A stretch of DNA of 64,000 nt from Intrasporangium flavum (GCF_001956915.1 NZ_MLJO01000026.1:1-64000), one strand, 5' to 3'. Positions 42,746 through 51,676 are shown, counted from the stretch's first letter. A program made the numbers and translations. The notes: generated by a model from the letters alone, not told the origin.

Positions 42746-42936
42746 GCCCTGTGCAGGACGGGTGCGCTGCCGCTACCGTCGTCAGATCGGGGAGTCGCCA
42801 CCACACGGCGGGCGACGAGGTCCGCCTGCACGGTCCGGCGGTCGTCGACGTCGCGCCAACCGCACGTCAAGGAAACCGCTGTCGCCGGGCGGAGTCCGAG
42901 CGTCGATGCCCGGCGCGAGATCTTCGGAGCACTCAC

Positions 42937-44457
42937 ATGGACCGAGCATTTCGCCCTGCCGTCGCGGCCGTCGCCGCGGCGGTCCTCGCCGGGATCGGCG
43001 CGCTCAGCGCATCGACCACCTCAGCAGCCGCACCACCGTCGGGGTGCGGCACGAGAGTCAACAACACGACGGCACTGCTGCTCGAGTGCGTCACGCTCGA
43101 CGGCGTGCGCGAGCACCAGGCCGCCCTGCAGTCGATCGCCGACGCCAACGGCGGCACCCGCGTGTCCGGCAGCCCCGGCTACGACGCGTCCGTGGACTAC
43201 GTCGTCGGACGCCTGCGCGCCGCCGGCTGGCGCGTGACCACCCAGCCCTTCCAGTTCCAGACGTTCGTCTCGCTGTCGCCGTCGATCCTGCAGGAGGTGG
43301 CACCCTTCCCGGGGCCGCTACCGCACGCGATCATGAGCTACTCCGGCAGCGGCGACGTCACCGCGGCCGTGAGCACGCCGTCCGGAGATTTCCGCGGCTG
43401 CAACGCGGCCGACTGGGCCGGCTTCCCGGCGGGCAACATCGCGCTCGTGTCGCGCGGGGCACCTCCCGGCTTCCCGGTGGCCTGCACCTTCGCCCTCAAG
43501 GCCCGCAACGCCCTCGCGGCAGGCGCGGTCGGCGTCGTCGTCTACAACAACGCCGCCGGGCCGCTCAACGGCACCCTCGGGGCCGACTTCACCGAGGACA
43601 TCGGGGTCGTCGGCATCGACCAGTCGCTCGGCCTGACGCTGGCCTCCACGCCGGGGCTGGTGCTGCGGCTCAAGACCGACACCCTGCGCGGCATCGCGAC
43701 GACGGCCAATGTCCTGGCCGAGCTGCCGGGCAAGAACACGAGCAACGTCGTCATGGCCGGCGCGCACCTCGACTCGGTCAACGCCGGGCCGGGCATCAAC
43801 GACAACGGCAGTGGTTCGGCGGCCCTGCTCGAGGTGGCCGAGAACCTCGGAAAGGTCAAGCCGCAGAACACGATCCGCATCGGGTGGTGGGCTGCCGAGG
43901 AGTCGAACCTCGTCGGGTCCACGTACTACGTCAACAACCTGTCGGCGAGCGAGCTGCAGCGCATCGCGCTCTACCTCAACTTCGACATGGTCGGCTCGCC
44001 GAACCACGTCTTCTTCGTCTACGACGGCGACAACTCCGACAACGAGGGCGCCGGCCCCGGCCCGGCCGGGTCGGCGCAGATCGAGAAGACGTTCGAGGCC
44101 TTCTACGCCTCGCGCGGCATCCCGTCCAAGGGCACCGACTTCTCCGGACGCTCGGACTACGGTCCGTTCATCGCGAGCAACGTCCCCTCCGGTGGCCTGT
44201 TCACCGGGGCCGAGGGCGTCAAGACCGCCCAGGAGGCGGCGCTGTGGGGCGGCACGGCCGGCGTCGCGTACGACTCCTGCTACCACCAGGCGTGCGACAC
44301 CTACGCGAACGTCAACCTGACGGCGCTCGACGTCAACAGCGACGCCATCGCCGACGCGGTGCTGCGGTACGGCATGAGCACCGCCCTCATCAACGGCACG
44401 AAGTCGAAGGGCAACTTCCGCCCGCCGGCTGACCCGGGGGCGCCCGTCACCAGCTGA
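42937..44457 (+). CDS. Secreted M28 family zinc aminopeptidase with PA domain
   Basis: A 506-residue secreted aminopeptidase of the Streptomyces aminopeptidase S type. It has a signal peptide (residues 1-30, cut after SAAA), a PA domain (about 130-225) and an M28 catalytic domain. Metal ligands are seen: His and Asp in GAHLDSV and GINDNGSG, Glu in AAEES, Asp in LNFDMVG, and a His in the YDSCYHQACD block. The catalytic role is hydrolysis of N-terminal residues from peptides. ATG 42937 follows GGAG seven bases upstream. Confidence 0.92.
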   Translation: MDRAFRPAVAAVAAAVLAGIGALSASTTSAAAPPSGCGTRVNNTTALLLECVTLDGVREHQAALQSIADANGGTRVSGSPGYDASVDYVVGRLRAAGWRVTTQPFQFQTFVSLSPSILQEVAPFPGPLPHAIMSYSGSGDVTAAVSTPSGDFRGCNAADWAGFPAGNIALVSRGAPPGFPVACTFALKARNALAAGAVGVVVYNNAAGPLNGTLGADFTEDIGVVGIDQSLGLTLASTPGLVLRLKTDTLRGIATTANVLAELPGKNTSNVVMAGAHLDSVNAGPGINDNGSGSAALLEVAENLGKVKPQNTIRIGWWAAEESNLVGSTYYVNNLSASELQRIALYLNFDMVGSPNHVFFVYDGDNSDNEGAGPGPAGSAQIEKTFEAFYASRGIPSKGTDFSGRSDYGPFIASNVPSGGLFTGAEGVKTAQEAALWGGTAGVAYDSCYHQACDTYANVNLTALDVNSDAIADAVLRYGMSTALINGTKSKGNFRPPADPGAPVTS

Positions 44458-44482
44458 CGCATCGACGCCTGAACCCCCGACA

Positions 44483-44557
44483 CCGCAACACACCGGGTCG
44501 TTGCCAACTCCGACTGGAATAACCCGGACGGGTTGGCGACTGCTCGGTGTGTTGCGG
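44483..44557. repeat. Long interrupted inverted repeat between convergent genes
   Basis: CCGCAACACACCG at 44483-44495 pairs with its complement at 44545-44557 (13 bp), and an inner stem GCCAAC/GTTGGC (44503-44508 with 44532-44537) plus an apical hairpin near 44521-44534 lie inside. It separates the convergent M28 and C39-like genes and may be a terminator or a mobile hairpin element. Confidence 0.7.
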
Positions 44558-44576
44558 GTGGAGGGCGCCGGACGCG

Positions 44577-45725
44577 TCAGGTGAGCGGGGTGCCGACGGG
44601 GAGGCCCGCGAGGGCGCCGTCGGGCACGACGTGCACGCAGCCCCACTCGAGGCCGAGGCGCGTCATGACGTCGGGGCTCGTGACGTGGCGCAGCCGGCCG
44701 CCCTCGGCGAACCAGACCGGCGCCGAGCTCTGCTCGCGCAGCAGGGTGTGGTCGCGCGGCGCCGACCGGAGACCGGCGAGCGAACCCAGCGGGATCTCGC
44801 GCACGGCGTTCCAGTCGAGGTGCAGCGCGTCCATCCACGCCGGCGACGGGATGCCGAAGGCTTTGCCCCCGTAGACGACGTAGACGCCGTCGGTGCCGCG
44901 CTCGCGCACCAGCGTGCCGTTGCCGGGGCAGGTCGACACGTGCGCCATCGAGCCGGGCTTGGCCGCCACGACGTCGGTCCAGCGGTAACCACCGGCGTCG
45001 AGCTCGGCCGGCGACGGGATCCAGAACGCGGCGCCGCCACGGATGACGTTGATGCGCGGGTCGGTCGAGTCGTGCAGGAGGCGGCCGTTGGCGAGCCACG
45101 ACGGCGTCTTGCGGCTGTAGGAGCCGACGAAGAGGCCGCGCCAGGTCGTGCCGTTGCTGCCGGTGATGGCGCGCTCGGCGGGGTCGTCGACGGTCGTCAG
45201 GCGGATCCGCACCTCGACGCCGGGGTTGTTGTTGTCGTAGACGAGGACGTAGGTGTAGCGGCTGTCCTGCTCCCAGCCGTAGGCGACGACCTGGTGGTCG
45301 TGGCCGAGCTGGGTGATGTCGCGGGCCTGCGTCAGGCCGAGCAGCACGGGCTGGCCGGAGTTGAGCCGCGCCTTGAGCCTCGGCAGCTCGTCCTCGCGGG
45401 TCATCCGGGCAACTCCCTTGCCGCGCAACCAGGTCGGGTGGTCGAGGCTCGTCGCGTACTGCACGAACTTGACGCCGTTGTCGACGAAGGTGTCCATGAG
45501 CCGGTCGTAGACGTAGTCGGCGAGGAGCGTGCCGTCCTGCGGCAGCGAGCGGTTGTCCGGCATGCCGAGGCCGGCGTACCAGTAGTCCATCGACGCGGCC
45601 GCCATGCCGCCGCAGCGGCCACCGGTCGTGACGTCGATGCCGAGCGCGGGGATCCGCAGCACGTGGTTGGTGAACGAGTTGCTGAACGCGAAGCCGTGCT
45701 CGGCCGGCGTGAAGGCGATGCGCAT
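44577..45725 (-). CDS. C39-like cysteine peptidase fused to three repeat units
   Basis: A 382-residue protein. Residues about 1-215 look like a papain-like/C39-like peptidase: Cys38 in GGRCGGMAAASM, His144 in DHQVVAYGW and Asp164 in VYDNNNPG match the Cys-His-Asp order of the fold. Residues about 225-382 hold three units of about 50 residues with a shared pattern (FWIPSPAEL, FGIPSPAWM, RHVTSPDVM), each ending in a short LxxLP/TLV segment. I read this as a peptidase fused to a small repeat domain. No signal peptide. ATG 45725 chosen; AAGAG lies seven bases upstream. Confidence 0.7.
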   Translation of the reverse strand: MRIAFTPAEHGFAFSNSFTNHVLRIPALGIDVTTGGRCGGMAAASMDYWYAGLGMPDNRSLPQDGTLLADYVYDRLMDTFVDNGVKFVQYATSLDHPTWLRGKGVARMTREDELPRLKARLNSGQPVLLGLTQARDITQLGHDHQVVAYGWEQDSRYTYVLVYDNNNPGVEVRIRLTTVDDPAERAITGSNGTTWRGLFVGSYSRKTPSWLANGRLLHDSTDPRINVIRGGAAFWIPSPAELDAGGYRWTDVVAAKPGSMAHVSTCPGNGTLVRERGTDGVYVVYGGKAFGIPSPAWMDALHLDWNAVREIPLGSLAGLRSAPRDHTLLREQSSAPVWFAEGGRLRHVTSPDVMTRLGLEWGCVHVVPDGALAGLPVGTPLT

Positions 45726-45918
45726 GGTGGTGCTCTTTCTCCCGTGGTGATCCGGTGAGCGGATCGGTTTCGGGGACAAGAGGGCCGGCCGGCGGCACTG
45801 AGACTGAGCGTCGCTACTCAATCGGTCCGTTTCGTCCGTATCGAGCGTGGGGTGTGCCACCTCTGAGGAGTGGACGCCCGCCGCCGGGGCGGGCCACGGA
45901 GCCGTTCGGGGGCCCACC

Positions 45919-46527
45919 ATGCGCACCACGCCAGCAGCCGTACCTCGCCGTCGCGGTTCGGGGGTGGTGGTCGCGGCGCTGGCCGCCGTCGCGCTGGCGG
46001 GCGCCCTCACGGCGTGCGCGAGTGCGTCAGGCGGCTCTGGCTCCTCGACGCCGGTGACGCCCTCCCCCGCGACGTCCGCCGCCCCGACCACGGACCTGCC
46101 CACGACCGGCGTGCCGACGACCGACGCGCCGACGAGCGACCTGCCGACCACCGAGGCGTCCGGCGTCGTCCCGGAGGACCTCGTCGGCACGTGGCAGAGC
46201 CTCGACCAGGGCTCGGCCGAGGTGCTCTACCGGATCCACCCGGACGGGTCGTTCGAGCGGGCCGAGGTGATGATGCAGCAGCGGTCGAGCGGCACCTTCC
46301 AGATGCAGGTGGCCACCAAGGGGACGCTGTCGGTCGAGGGCCGGTCGCTGCTCGTGAGGCCGAGCGGCGGCTGGCAGAGCCTGCACGACCCCGGCTCCCC
46401 CAGCGGCGACTACGACCACCAGCCGCTCGACGACCTCTCGGTCGAGGCGTACCAGTGGTCCTTCGACGGGCCGCACCTCGTGCTCGTCGGCCAGTTCGGA
46501 GCGGTTCCCTACGAGCGGGCGGCGTGA
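45919..46527 (+). CDS. Putative lipoprotein
   Basis: A 202-residue protein with an Arg-rich N-terminus, a hydrophobic core (VVVAALAAVALAGALTAC) and a lipobox LTAC, followed by a Ser/Thr/Pro linker built from TTDLPTT-type repeats. The C-terminal 120 residues resemble no family I know and contain a WQSL-type repeat. It should be anchored outside the membrane. GGGGG precedes the ATG. The next gene starts 3 bases after its stop, so the pair is probably one transcript. Confidence 0.75.
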   Translation: MRTTPAAVPRRRGSGVVVAALAAVALAGALTACASASGGSGSSTPVTPSPATSAAPTTDLPTTGVPTTDAPTSDLPTTEASGVVPEDLVGTWQSLDQGSAEVLYRIHPDGSFERAEVMMQQRSSGTFQMQVATKGTLSVEGRSLLVRPSGGWQSLHDPGSPSGDYDHQPLDDLSVEAYQWSFDGPHLVLVGQFGAVPYERAA

Positions 46528-46530
46528 CCC

Positions 46531-47838
46531 GTGCCCGGGCGGCGACCGCAGGGGGCGCTCGGGCCGGTCGCGCGGGCGTGGCGGGCGGCGTCGACGAACG
46601 CGGCGCAGGTCGTCGTCAGCATCGTCGTGGCGGCGTTGCTGGCGCTGGCCACGTGGCTGACGTCGCAGGCCTCGAGCGCGTGGACGTCGTCGACGCGCCT
46701 GGAGACCAAGGCGGCGGCGCTGCTCGGCGAGGACCTGCGGCACGTGTACCAGGACGAGGTGCCGCTGGCGCTGCAGGTGTCGCTGATGCAGGTGCGGGCC
46801 GACGCGCTCGACGCCGCGGGGGCCGGGTCGCCGGCGGCGGCGGTGGAGGCGCGGGTGCTGCGCAAGGCGTCCGGTGAGCTGCGGGCGAGCCTCGGCGCGT
46901 CGGCGTCGCTGTTGGCCGACCGGTACGCGGACGTCGACCACGGCTACGCGGTGAACCGGCGGCTCGCCGACGTCGTGGGGTCCTCGGCACGGGTCGCGCG
47001 GGCCGAGGTCATCGACGCGGTGGCCGAGGGCGACCGGTTCGCCGCCGGGGCGGCCTGGGCAGCAGGAGCCGCCGTGGCCCTCGCGCTCGGGTACGTCGTG
47101 GTCCGCCTGGTGTCGACGCGTCGGCGCCGGGGCGCTTCGGGTTCGGGTGGCGCGGGGGCCGGCGACCCCGACATCGGCGTCGTGCCGGGGCCGTGGCAGG
47201 AGCGGACGACGGTGACGCGCGTGGCGGCCGGCGCGGCCCTGCTCGCCTGGCTGCTGCTGCCGGTGCTGACCGCGGCGCAGCTCGTGCTGGGTTCGGCTGC
47301 GTCGTCGGACGGGGCGGCGGGGTCACGCCGGGCCACCGGGATGGCGAGCACGATCCTCGGCACGCAGCTGCGCCAGGCGCTCGTCGTCGACGCGGCGCAG
47401 ACGGCCATCCGCACCCAGATGGTCTCTCTGGCAAGGCAGTTCGTCGACGTATCGGTCGGTGACGCGGGTCAGGAGGCGATCGCCCGCGCCGACGAGTCCG
47501 CGGCCGGCACGTGGGCCACGCTGTCGGCCCGGATGCTCGAGCTGCCGGTGCACGCCGACGGCGTCGACGCCGACATCGTGCAGCTGCTGGCCTCGGGCGA
47601 CGCCGAGCTGGCCGCAGACCTGCGGGCCCAGCAGTCGGCCGTCGACGCGTCCGACCGGGCCGGCGGCGCGGCCGACCTGCTGTCGCTCGCGGTGCTGCTG
47701 GCCGGCCTGACGGCGGCAGTGGCAGCGATGGCGAAGGTCGCCGGCCGCACCGGACGGCTCGCCACAGCGGCCGCGTCGGGACTCGTCGCGGCCGCCGTCG
47801 TCGTCGCCGCCCTCGCGGTCGCCCACGCCACGGCCTGA
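46531..47838 (+). CDS. Multi-helix membrane protein paired with the lipoprotein gene
   Basis: A 435-residue membrane protein with hydrophobic helices near residues 24-45, 177-197, 233-252, 387-405 and 410-432, and alanine-rich helical regions between them. The layout (helix, long soluble helical region, helix, repeated) recalls methyl-accepting or sensor proteins without a signalling domain, but I do not recognise the family. GTG 46531 lies only 3 bases after the lipoprotein stop, which suggests a two-gene unit working at the cell surface. Confidence 0.65.
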   Translation: MPGRRPQGALGPVARAWRAASTNAAQVVVSIVVAALLALATWLTSQASSAWTSSTRLETKAAALLGEDLRHVYQDEVPLALQVSLMQVRADALDAAGAGSPAAAVEARVLRKASGELRASLGASASLLADRYADVDHGYAVNRRLADVVGSSARVARAEVIDAVAEGDRFAAGAAWAAGAAVALALGYVVVRLVSTRRRRGASGSGGAGAGDPDIGVVPGPWQERTTVTRVAAGAALLAWLLLPVLTAAQLVLGSAASSDGAAGSRRATGMASTILGTQLRQALVVDAAQTAIRTQMVSLARQFVDVSVGDAGQEAIARADESAAGTWATLSARMLELPVHADGVDADIVQLLASGDAELAADLRAQQSAVDASDRAGGAADLLSLAVLLAGLTAAVAAMAKVAGRTGRLATAAASGLVAAAVVVAALAVAHATA

Positions 47839-47856
47839 CCGGGCGGGACGCGTCGG

Positions 47857-48381
47857 TCAGGGGACGCCGGTCAAGGGCCACCGGCGTCCGTCTGCGGTGT
47901 CGACGAGCGCGGCGTGGTCGCAGCGGAGGGTCAGCGGGAGCACGTCGGCCACCGAGGTGACCGCGAGCGGCAGCTGCGCGGCCGTCAGCCCGGTGGACAC
48001 CGAGACGTGCGGCACCCAGTGGCCGGGCTCGTAGTGCCGGTGGATCTTGGCGCCGGTGTCGCGGAGGGCGGCGACGGCGTGCTCCTGCCGCGAGGCGGTC
48101 GCCGACGTGACCGAGCAGGCCAGGGCGGCGCGACCACGTGGGAAGGCGACGGTGCCCTGAACGGCGATCTCGACCGGTCCGGCGTCGGGCAGCGTCGCGG
48201 TGGCGGCGAGGACGGCGTCGAGGTCCCACTCGAGGCACACGCCGTAGGACAGGTGCGGCACGTGCCGCCCGTGCGTGTGCGTCAGGAGGGTGGCGATGCC
48301 GCGCTCCTCGAGCCGCTCCCACAGGCGCGTGACCGTGCGGGCGGACGGCGGGTCGAGCAGGAGGCAGAGCGCGAGCGCCAT
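47857..48381 (-). CDS. 2'-5' RNA ligase / 2H phosphoesterase family protein
   Basis: A 174-residue 2H-phosphoesterase-like protein. The two HxS/T motifs are present: His43-x-Ser45 in VPHLSYG and His125-x-Ser127 in VPHVSVST, spaced as in LigT/2'-5' RNA ligases. Members cleave or ligate 2',3'-cyclic phosphates of RNA or nucleotides. The cellular substrate is unknown. ATG 48381 chosen. It is convergent with the upstream membrane gene. Confidence 0.78.
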   Translation of the reverse strand: MALALCLLLDPPSARTVTRLWERLEERGIATLLTHTHGRHVPHLSYGVCLEWDLDAVLAATATLPDAGPVEIAVQGTVAFPRGRAALACSVTSATASRQEHAVAALRDTGAKIHRHYEPGHWVPHVSVSTGLTAAQLPLAVTSVADVLPLTLRCDHAALVDTADGRRWPLTGVP

Positions 48382-48429
48382 GCCCCATTGTGGCGGGCTC
48401 GTCGTCGGCGTCGGTGGACGACGCGTGCG

Positions 48430-48435
48430 TAGGGT
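48430..48435 (+). promoter_or_regulatory. Likely -10 element (TAGGGT) of the F420-PPOX gene
   Basis: TAGGGT lies six bases before the ATG at 48442 with no ribosome-binding site, so the gene is probably leaderless. Confidence 0.55.
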
Positions 48436-48441
48436 GGGCGG

Positions 48442-48843
48442 ATGGAGACCCCGAGCGACCTCGACGTCGTCGCCGCGCACCGCTACGTCTCGCTCACGAC
48501 CTTCCGCCGCGACGGCACCCCGGTGTCGACACCGGTGTGGTGCGCTCGCGACGGCGGCGAGCTCGTCGTCGTCACCGTCGACCCGGCGGGCAAGCTCAAG
48601 CGACTGGCCCACACGGCGCGGATCGAGCTGCGGCCGTGCGACATCCGTGGTCGCGTCGCCCCCGAGGCGCCGACGTACGCAGGGACTGCGCGTGTCGACC
48701 GGACGCCGGAGGGCGTCGCCGCGGTGAAGCGGGCGATGGGCCGCAAGTACGTCATGGCGCGGCTCGGCGACCTGGTCGCCGCCGCGACGTCGTGGGCCGT
48801 CAAGCGACAGGCGCGGGCCGGCATCCGGATCACGCTCGCCTGA
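48442..48843 (+). CDS. PPOX-class F420-dependent oxidoreductase
   Basis: A 133-residue split-barrel protein. AAHRYVSLTTFRRDGTPVST opens the flavin-binding barrel and GKLKRLAHTARIELRPCD is a typical core block of the TIGR03666-like F420 subgroup. Such enzymes use the deazaflavin F420 in actinobacteria. The substrate is unknown. Leaderless start at 48442. Confidence 0.87.
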   Translation: METPSDLDVVAAHRYVSLTTFRRDGTPVSTPVWCARDGGELVVVTVDPAGKLKRLAHTARIELRPCDIRGRVAPEAPTYAGTARVDRTPEGVAAVKRAMGRKYVMARLGDLVAAATSWAVKRQARAGIRITLA

Positions 48844-48905
48844 CGCGGGCGCTCGGGGGCGCCGCAACGTTGGACAGCGCGCTTGGGAGTGACGGGTTCC
48901 TCGCC

Positions 48906-48911
48906 TAGCGT
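48906..48911 (+). promoter_or_regulatory. Likely -10 element (TAGCGT) of the MpaB gene
   Basis: TAGCGT ends six bases before the ATG at 48918, again with no ribosome-binding site. Same leaderless layout as the preceding gene. Confidence 0.55.
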
Positions 48912-48917
48912 GGCGAC

Positions 48918-49859
48918 ATGACCCTCCAACCGGTGACGCGCGCCCTCCAGCGTCGGCTCGGGATGATGCTGCGCGACAAGGTCGCCGGTGACGACGCCCC
49001 CGCCCGGGCCGCGCGCATCTGGGGCGCCGAGGGCGAGCGGTGGTTCGCGCCGACCGACCCGGTATGGCGGGTGCACGCCGACGCGTCGATGTTCCCCGGC
49101 GGCATCACCTCGCTGCTGCTGCAGATGCTGCACCCGATGGCGATGGCGGGGGTGGCCGGGCACAGCGGCTACAAGAGCGACCCCTGGGGCCGGCTGCAGC
49201 GCACGAGCCACTACCTCGCGACGACGACGTTCGGCACGGTCGAGCACGCCGAGGAGGCCATCGCGCACGTGCGCGAGATCCACGAGCGGGTGCGCGGGCG
49301 CGACGCCCTCGGTCGGCCGTACCGCGCAAGCGACCCGCACCTGCTGACGTGGGTGCACGTCGCGGAGGTCGACTCGTTCCTGCGGGCGTTCCAGGCGTTC
49401 GCGGCTGCGCCTCTGACGTCCTCCGAAGCCGATGTGTACGTGCGGCAGGCGGGCGTGCCCGCGGCGCGGCTGGGGGTACCGACGCCACCCGCGTCCGTCA
49501 GCGAGCTGCGCGCGGTGCTCACGTCGTACCGTCCCGAGCTCGAGGCGACCGACGCGGCCCGCGAGGCGGCGCGGTTCCTGCTGCTCGACCCGCCGCTGCC
49601 GTGGACGGCCCGGCCGGGCTACGGCGTGCTGGCGGCGGGTGGCGTGTCGCTGCTGCCGGGATGGGCGCGGGAGATGCTCGGGCTGCCGGTGCCGGACCCG
49701 GTGGCGCGGTTCGTCGGCCGTCCGCTCGGCCACCTCGGCGCGGCGACGGTCCGCTGGGGCATGGCCGGTCTGGGCGAGCGCCGCCCCTCCGACGCCCGCG
49801 ATCAATCCGCTACGGTGACGCGAGACGTGCGGGACTACTCGCTGACAGACCGCAGGTGA
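48918..49859 (+). CDS. MpaB family oxygenase (DUF2236)
   Basis: A 313-residue protein of the MpaB/DUF2236 family, whose characterised fungal and bacterial relatives are heme-dependent oxygenases including latex-clearing protein. Seen: QMLHPMAMAGVAGHSGYKSD with a conserved His near residue 73, a second His in HVAEVDSF, and the FGTVEHAEEAIAHVREIHER block. The metal centre is therefore plausible. Its 3' end overlaps the convergent small gene by 25 bases. Confidence 0.88.
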   Translation: MTLQPVTRALQRRLGMMLRDKVAGDDAPARAARIWGAEGERWFAPTDPVWRVHADASMFPGGITSLLLQMLHPMAMAGVAGHSGYKSDPWGRLQRTSHYLATTTFGTVEHAEEAIAHVREIHERVRGRDALGRPYRASDPHLLTWVHVAEVDSFLRAFQAFAAAPLTSSEADVYVRQAGVPAARLGVPTPPASVSELRAVLTSYRPELEATDAAREAARFLLLDPPLPWTARPGYGVLAAGGVSLLPGWAREMLGLPVPDPVARFVGRPLGHLGAATVRWGMAGLGERRPSDARDQSATVTRDVRDYSLTDRR

Positions 49860-50041
49860 CGCACGGGGGCCTCACTCGCTGCGCCCTCCGTCGCGATCTT
49901 CACGATCGTCTCCTGAAGGACTTCTGCCTTGCCGTCAGAGACGGCGGCGTTGCGCTCGGCGGCCTGAGCACGCCTCTCGGCATCCGCGAGAGCCTGACGG
50001 AGCTCAGCCTTCGTAGGTTGCTGCATCGGTCCGCGTCCCAT
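49835..50041 (-). CDS. Small coiled-coil protein
   Basis: A 68-residue protein, mostly one charged helix (KAELRQALADAERRAQAAERN) that should form a coiled coil, with a polar C-terminal tail. The start ATG 50041 has GGAGGAGG at good spacing, which supports a real gene. It overlaps the convergent MpaB gene by 25 bases. The region upstream has a TACTGT candidate -10 (revcomp near 50081). I do not recognise a family; small secreted or regulatory proteins of this shape are common. Confidence 0.55.
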   Translation of the reverse strand: MGRGPMQQPTKAELRQALADAERRAQAAERNAAVSDGKAEVLQETIVKIATEGAASEAPVRHLRSVSE

Positions 50042-50369
50042 GACGCCTCCTCCATCGTGGTCCAGTTCGTGAACAGTACCTCTGCGGTGTCGGCTTGTCT
50101 GGAGCATCGAACACTAGGTCAGCATTGACGTGTACCGGGCCACGACATCAGCAAGAACCATGACGGTGAGCCACGGCCTCGCTCCAATGGGCCCTTTCGT
50201 CAGGGTTGTTGTGGACGTCTGCTGCCGATCAACAAGTGGCATGTCGCTTGTCAGATCGGCCAGAGAAACCGGGCGAGCTCGACAATTCGCTGAGCCGACC
50301 AAACCGGGATTCGTCTGTCCGAACTGTCAAGCGTCAACGGGGGCCTCACAGACGGCACTGACGGCGCGC
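50042..50369. other. Intergenic stretch, no convincing gene
   Basis: About 330 bases between the small coiled-coil gene and the S53 protease terminator. It is less GC-rich than its surroundings and contains open frames on both strands, but none shows coding character or a homologue I recognise. It probably holds the promoter of the small gene. Confidence 0.55.
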
Positions 50370-50404
50370 AAGGAAGGGGCCCGCCTGAGACGGACCCCTT
50401 CCTT
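50370..50404 (-). terminator. Terminator of the S53 protease gene
   Basis: A 14-bp stem (50370-50383 with 50391-50404) around a 7-base loop. On the minus strand all 14 positions pair (one as G-U), on the plus strand one is mismatched, so the hairpin belongs to the protease transcript that ends just 16 bases earlier. Confidence 0.8.
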
Positions 50405-50419
50405 GTCACTGCTGGTGGA

Positions 50420-51595
50420 TCAGAACGCGCTGGTGCCGTTCGGGGTGCCGAGGCCGGTCGGGCCGTCCCAGCCGGTGCCCGACGTGCACCACACGGCCGG
50501 GGTGCAGGTGCCGTTGGTGCCGGTGGTGACGTCGTTCAGGCCGGAGGTGTGCGCCCACGTGTAGGACGCCGGGTAGCCGGCGGTGTTGCCCGACAGGGCG
50601 TAGACGCTGCCGATGATCGGGGCCGAGGCGCTGGTGCCGCCGTAGACCTGCCAGCCCTTGCGGCCCTGGTAGGACGTCGAGTCGTACACGGCCACACCGG
50701 TGTTCGGGTCGGCAACGGCCGACACGTCGGCGTTGGCCTTGCCCGAGCACTGCGTCGCGGCGGTCTGCCACGCGGGCTTGGCGTTCAGGGTCGAGCAGCC
50801 GCTGCCTGCGCCGCTCCACGCCTTCTCGGCCCAGCCGCGGCTCGTGCCGGATGCACGGGTGAGGCTCGTGCCGCCGACGGCGATGACGCTGTCGAAGGAG
50901 GCCGGCGACTCGATGCCGTAGCCGTTGTCACCGGTCGAGGCGGTGATCGCGATGCCGGGGTGGTCGTAGGCCGAGGTTCCCGCAGAGTCGGAGCCGCCGT
51001 AGCTGTTGCTGATGGCCGAGACGCCCTGCGTGGCAGCGTAGTTCACGGCCGTGCCGAGGTTCGCGAACGACGGGGTGCTGGCTTCGACCAGCAGGATCTT
51101 GCAGTCGGGGCACGACGCCGAGACCATGTCGAGGTCGAGGCTGATCTCGGTGGCCCACCCGGCGTCGGTGCGCGGGAGGCTCGAGCCGCCGGTCTGGTTG
51201 ACCTTGCGGAAGCAGCCGTTGGCGCTGGTGCAGGCCGGCAGGCCGAACTGCGTGCGGTAGGTGGCGAGGTCCGCCTCGGCTGTCGGGTCGTCGTAGGCAT
51301 CGACGATGGCGACGGTGCGCCCGCCGCTCGACAGGCCCGTAAGGCCGTACGCCGACTGGATGTCGGCCGGGCCGTACCCGCTCGGGGCCGCGGTCACCTG
51401 CGGCTTGCCGGTCGCGTCGACGACGACCATGTCGTTGCAGCCGGCGTAGCCCGCCGCGGGAACCGCGCAGACGTGCGAGGCGCGGTGGGTGGACGCGGCC
51501 GGTGCAGCCGTCGGTTGGGCCATCGCCGACGTCGCGCCGACGGTGAGCATCAGCGCGCCGACGGCAGCAGAGAGTGAGAGAGCCGAGCGTTTCAC
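50420..51595 (-). CDS. Secreted S53 (sedolisin) family peptidase, propeptide missing
   Basis: A 391-residue secreted peptidase. Signal peptide of about 26 residues (MKRSALSLSA..., cut near AMAQ), then the catalytic domain with ExxxD at Glu150/Asp154 (ATEISLDLD), Ser322 in GGTSASAP, and the family closing motif GTGWDGPTGLGTP. Sedolisins normally carry a prodomain of about 200 residues before the catalytic part; here only about 60 residues lie between the signal peptide and the start of the catalytic fold. Either activation is different or this is an unusual short branch. GTG 51595 follows GGAGG at four bases. Confidence 0.88.
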   Translation of the reverse strand: MKRSALSLSAAVGALMLTVGATSAMAQPTAAPAASTHRASHVCAVPAAGYAGCNDMVVVDATGKPQVTAAPSGYGPADIQSAYGLTGLSSGGRTVAIVDAYDDPTAEADLATYRTQFGLPACTSANGCFRKVNQTGGSSLPRTDAGWATEISLDLDMVSASCPDCKILLVEASTPSFANLGTAVNYAATQGVSAISNSYGGSDSAGTSAYDHPGIAITASTGDNGYGIESPASFDSVIAVGGTSLTRASGTSRGWAEKAWSGAGSGCSTLNAKPAWQTAATQCSGKANADVSAVADPNTGVAVYDSTSYQGRKGWQVYGGTSASAPIIGSVYALSGNTAGYPASYTWAHTSGLNDVTTGTNGTCTPAVWCTSGTGWDGPTGLGTPNGTSAF

Positions 51596-51676
51596 AGGTC
51601 CTCCAGGGTTGGGTGTGACGCTCGGCGCAGCGTCGATGGGGGTCGGCGGCGCAAGCGTCGAGGCCTCCCAACCTGA

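Noticed and set aside
50130-50564. Plus-strand open frame running into the protease terminator
   Set aside because: Its 3' half is the complement of the S53 gene and its 5' half has no coding character or site.
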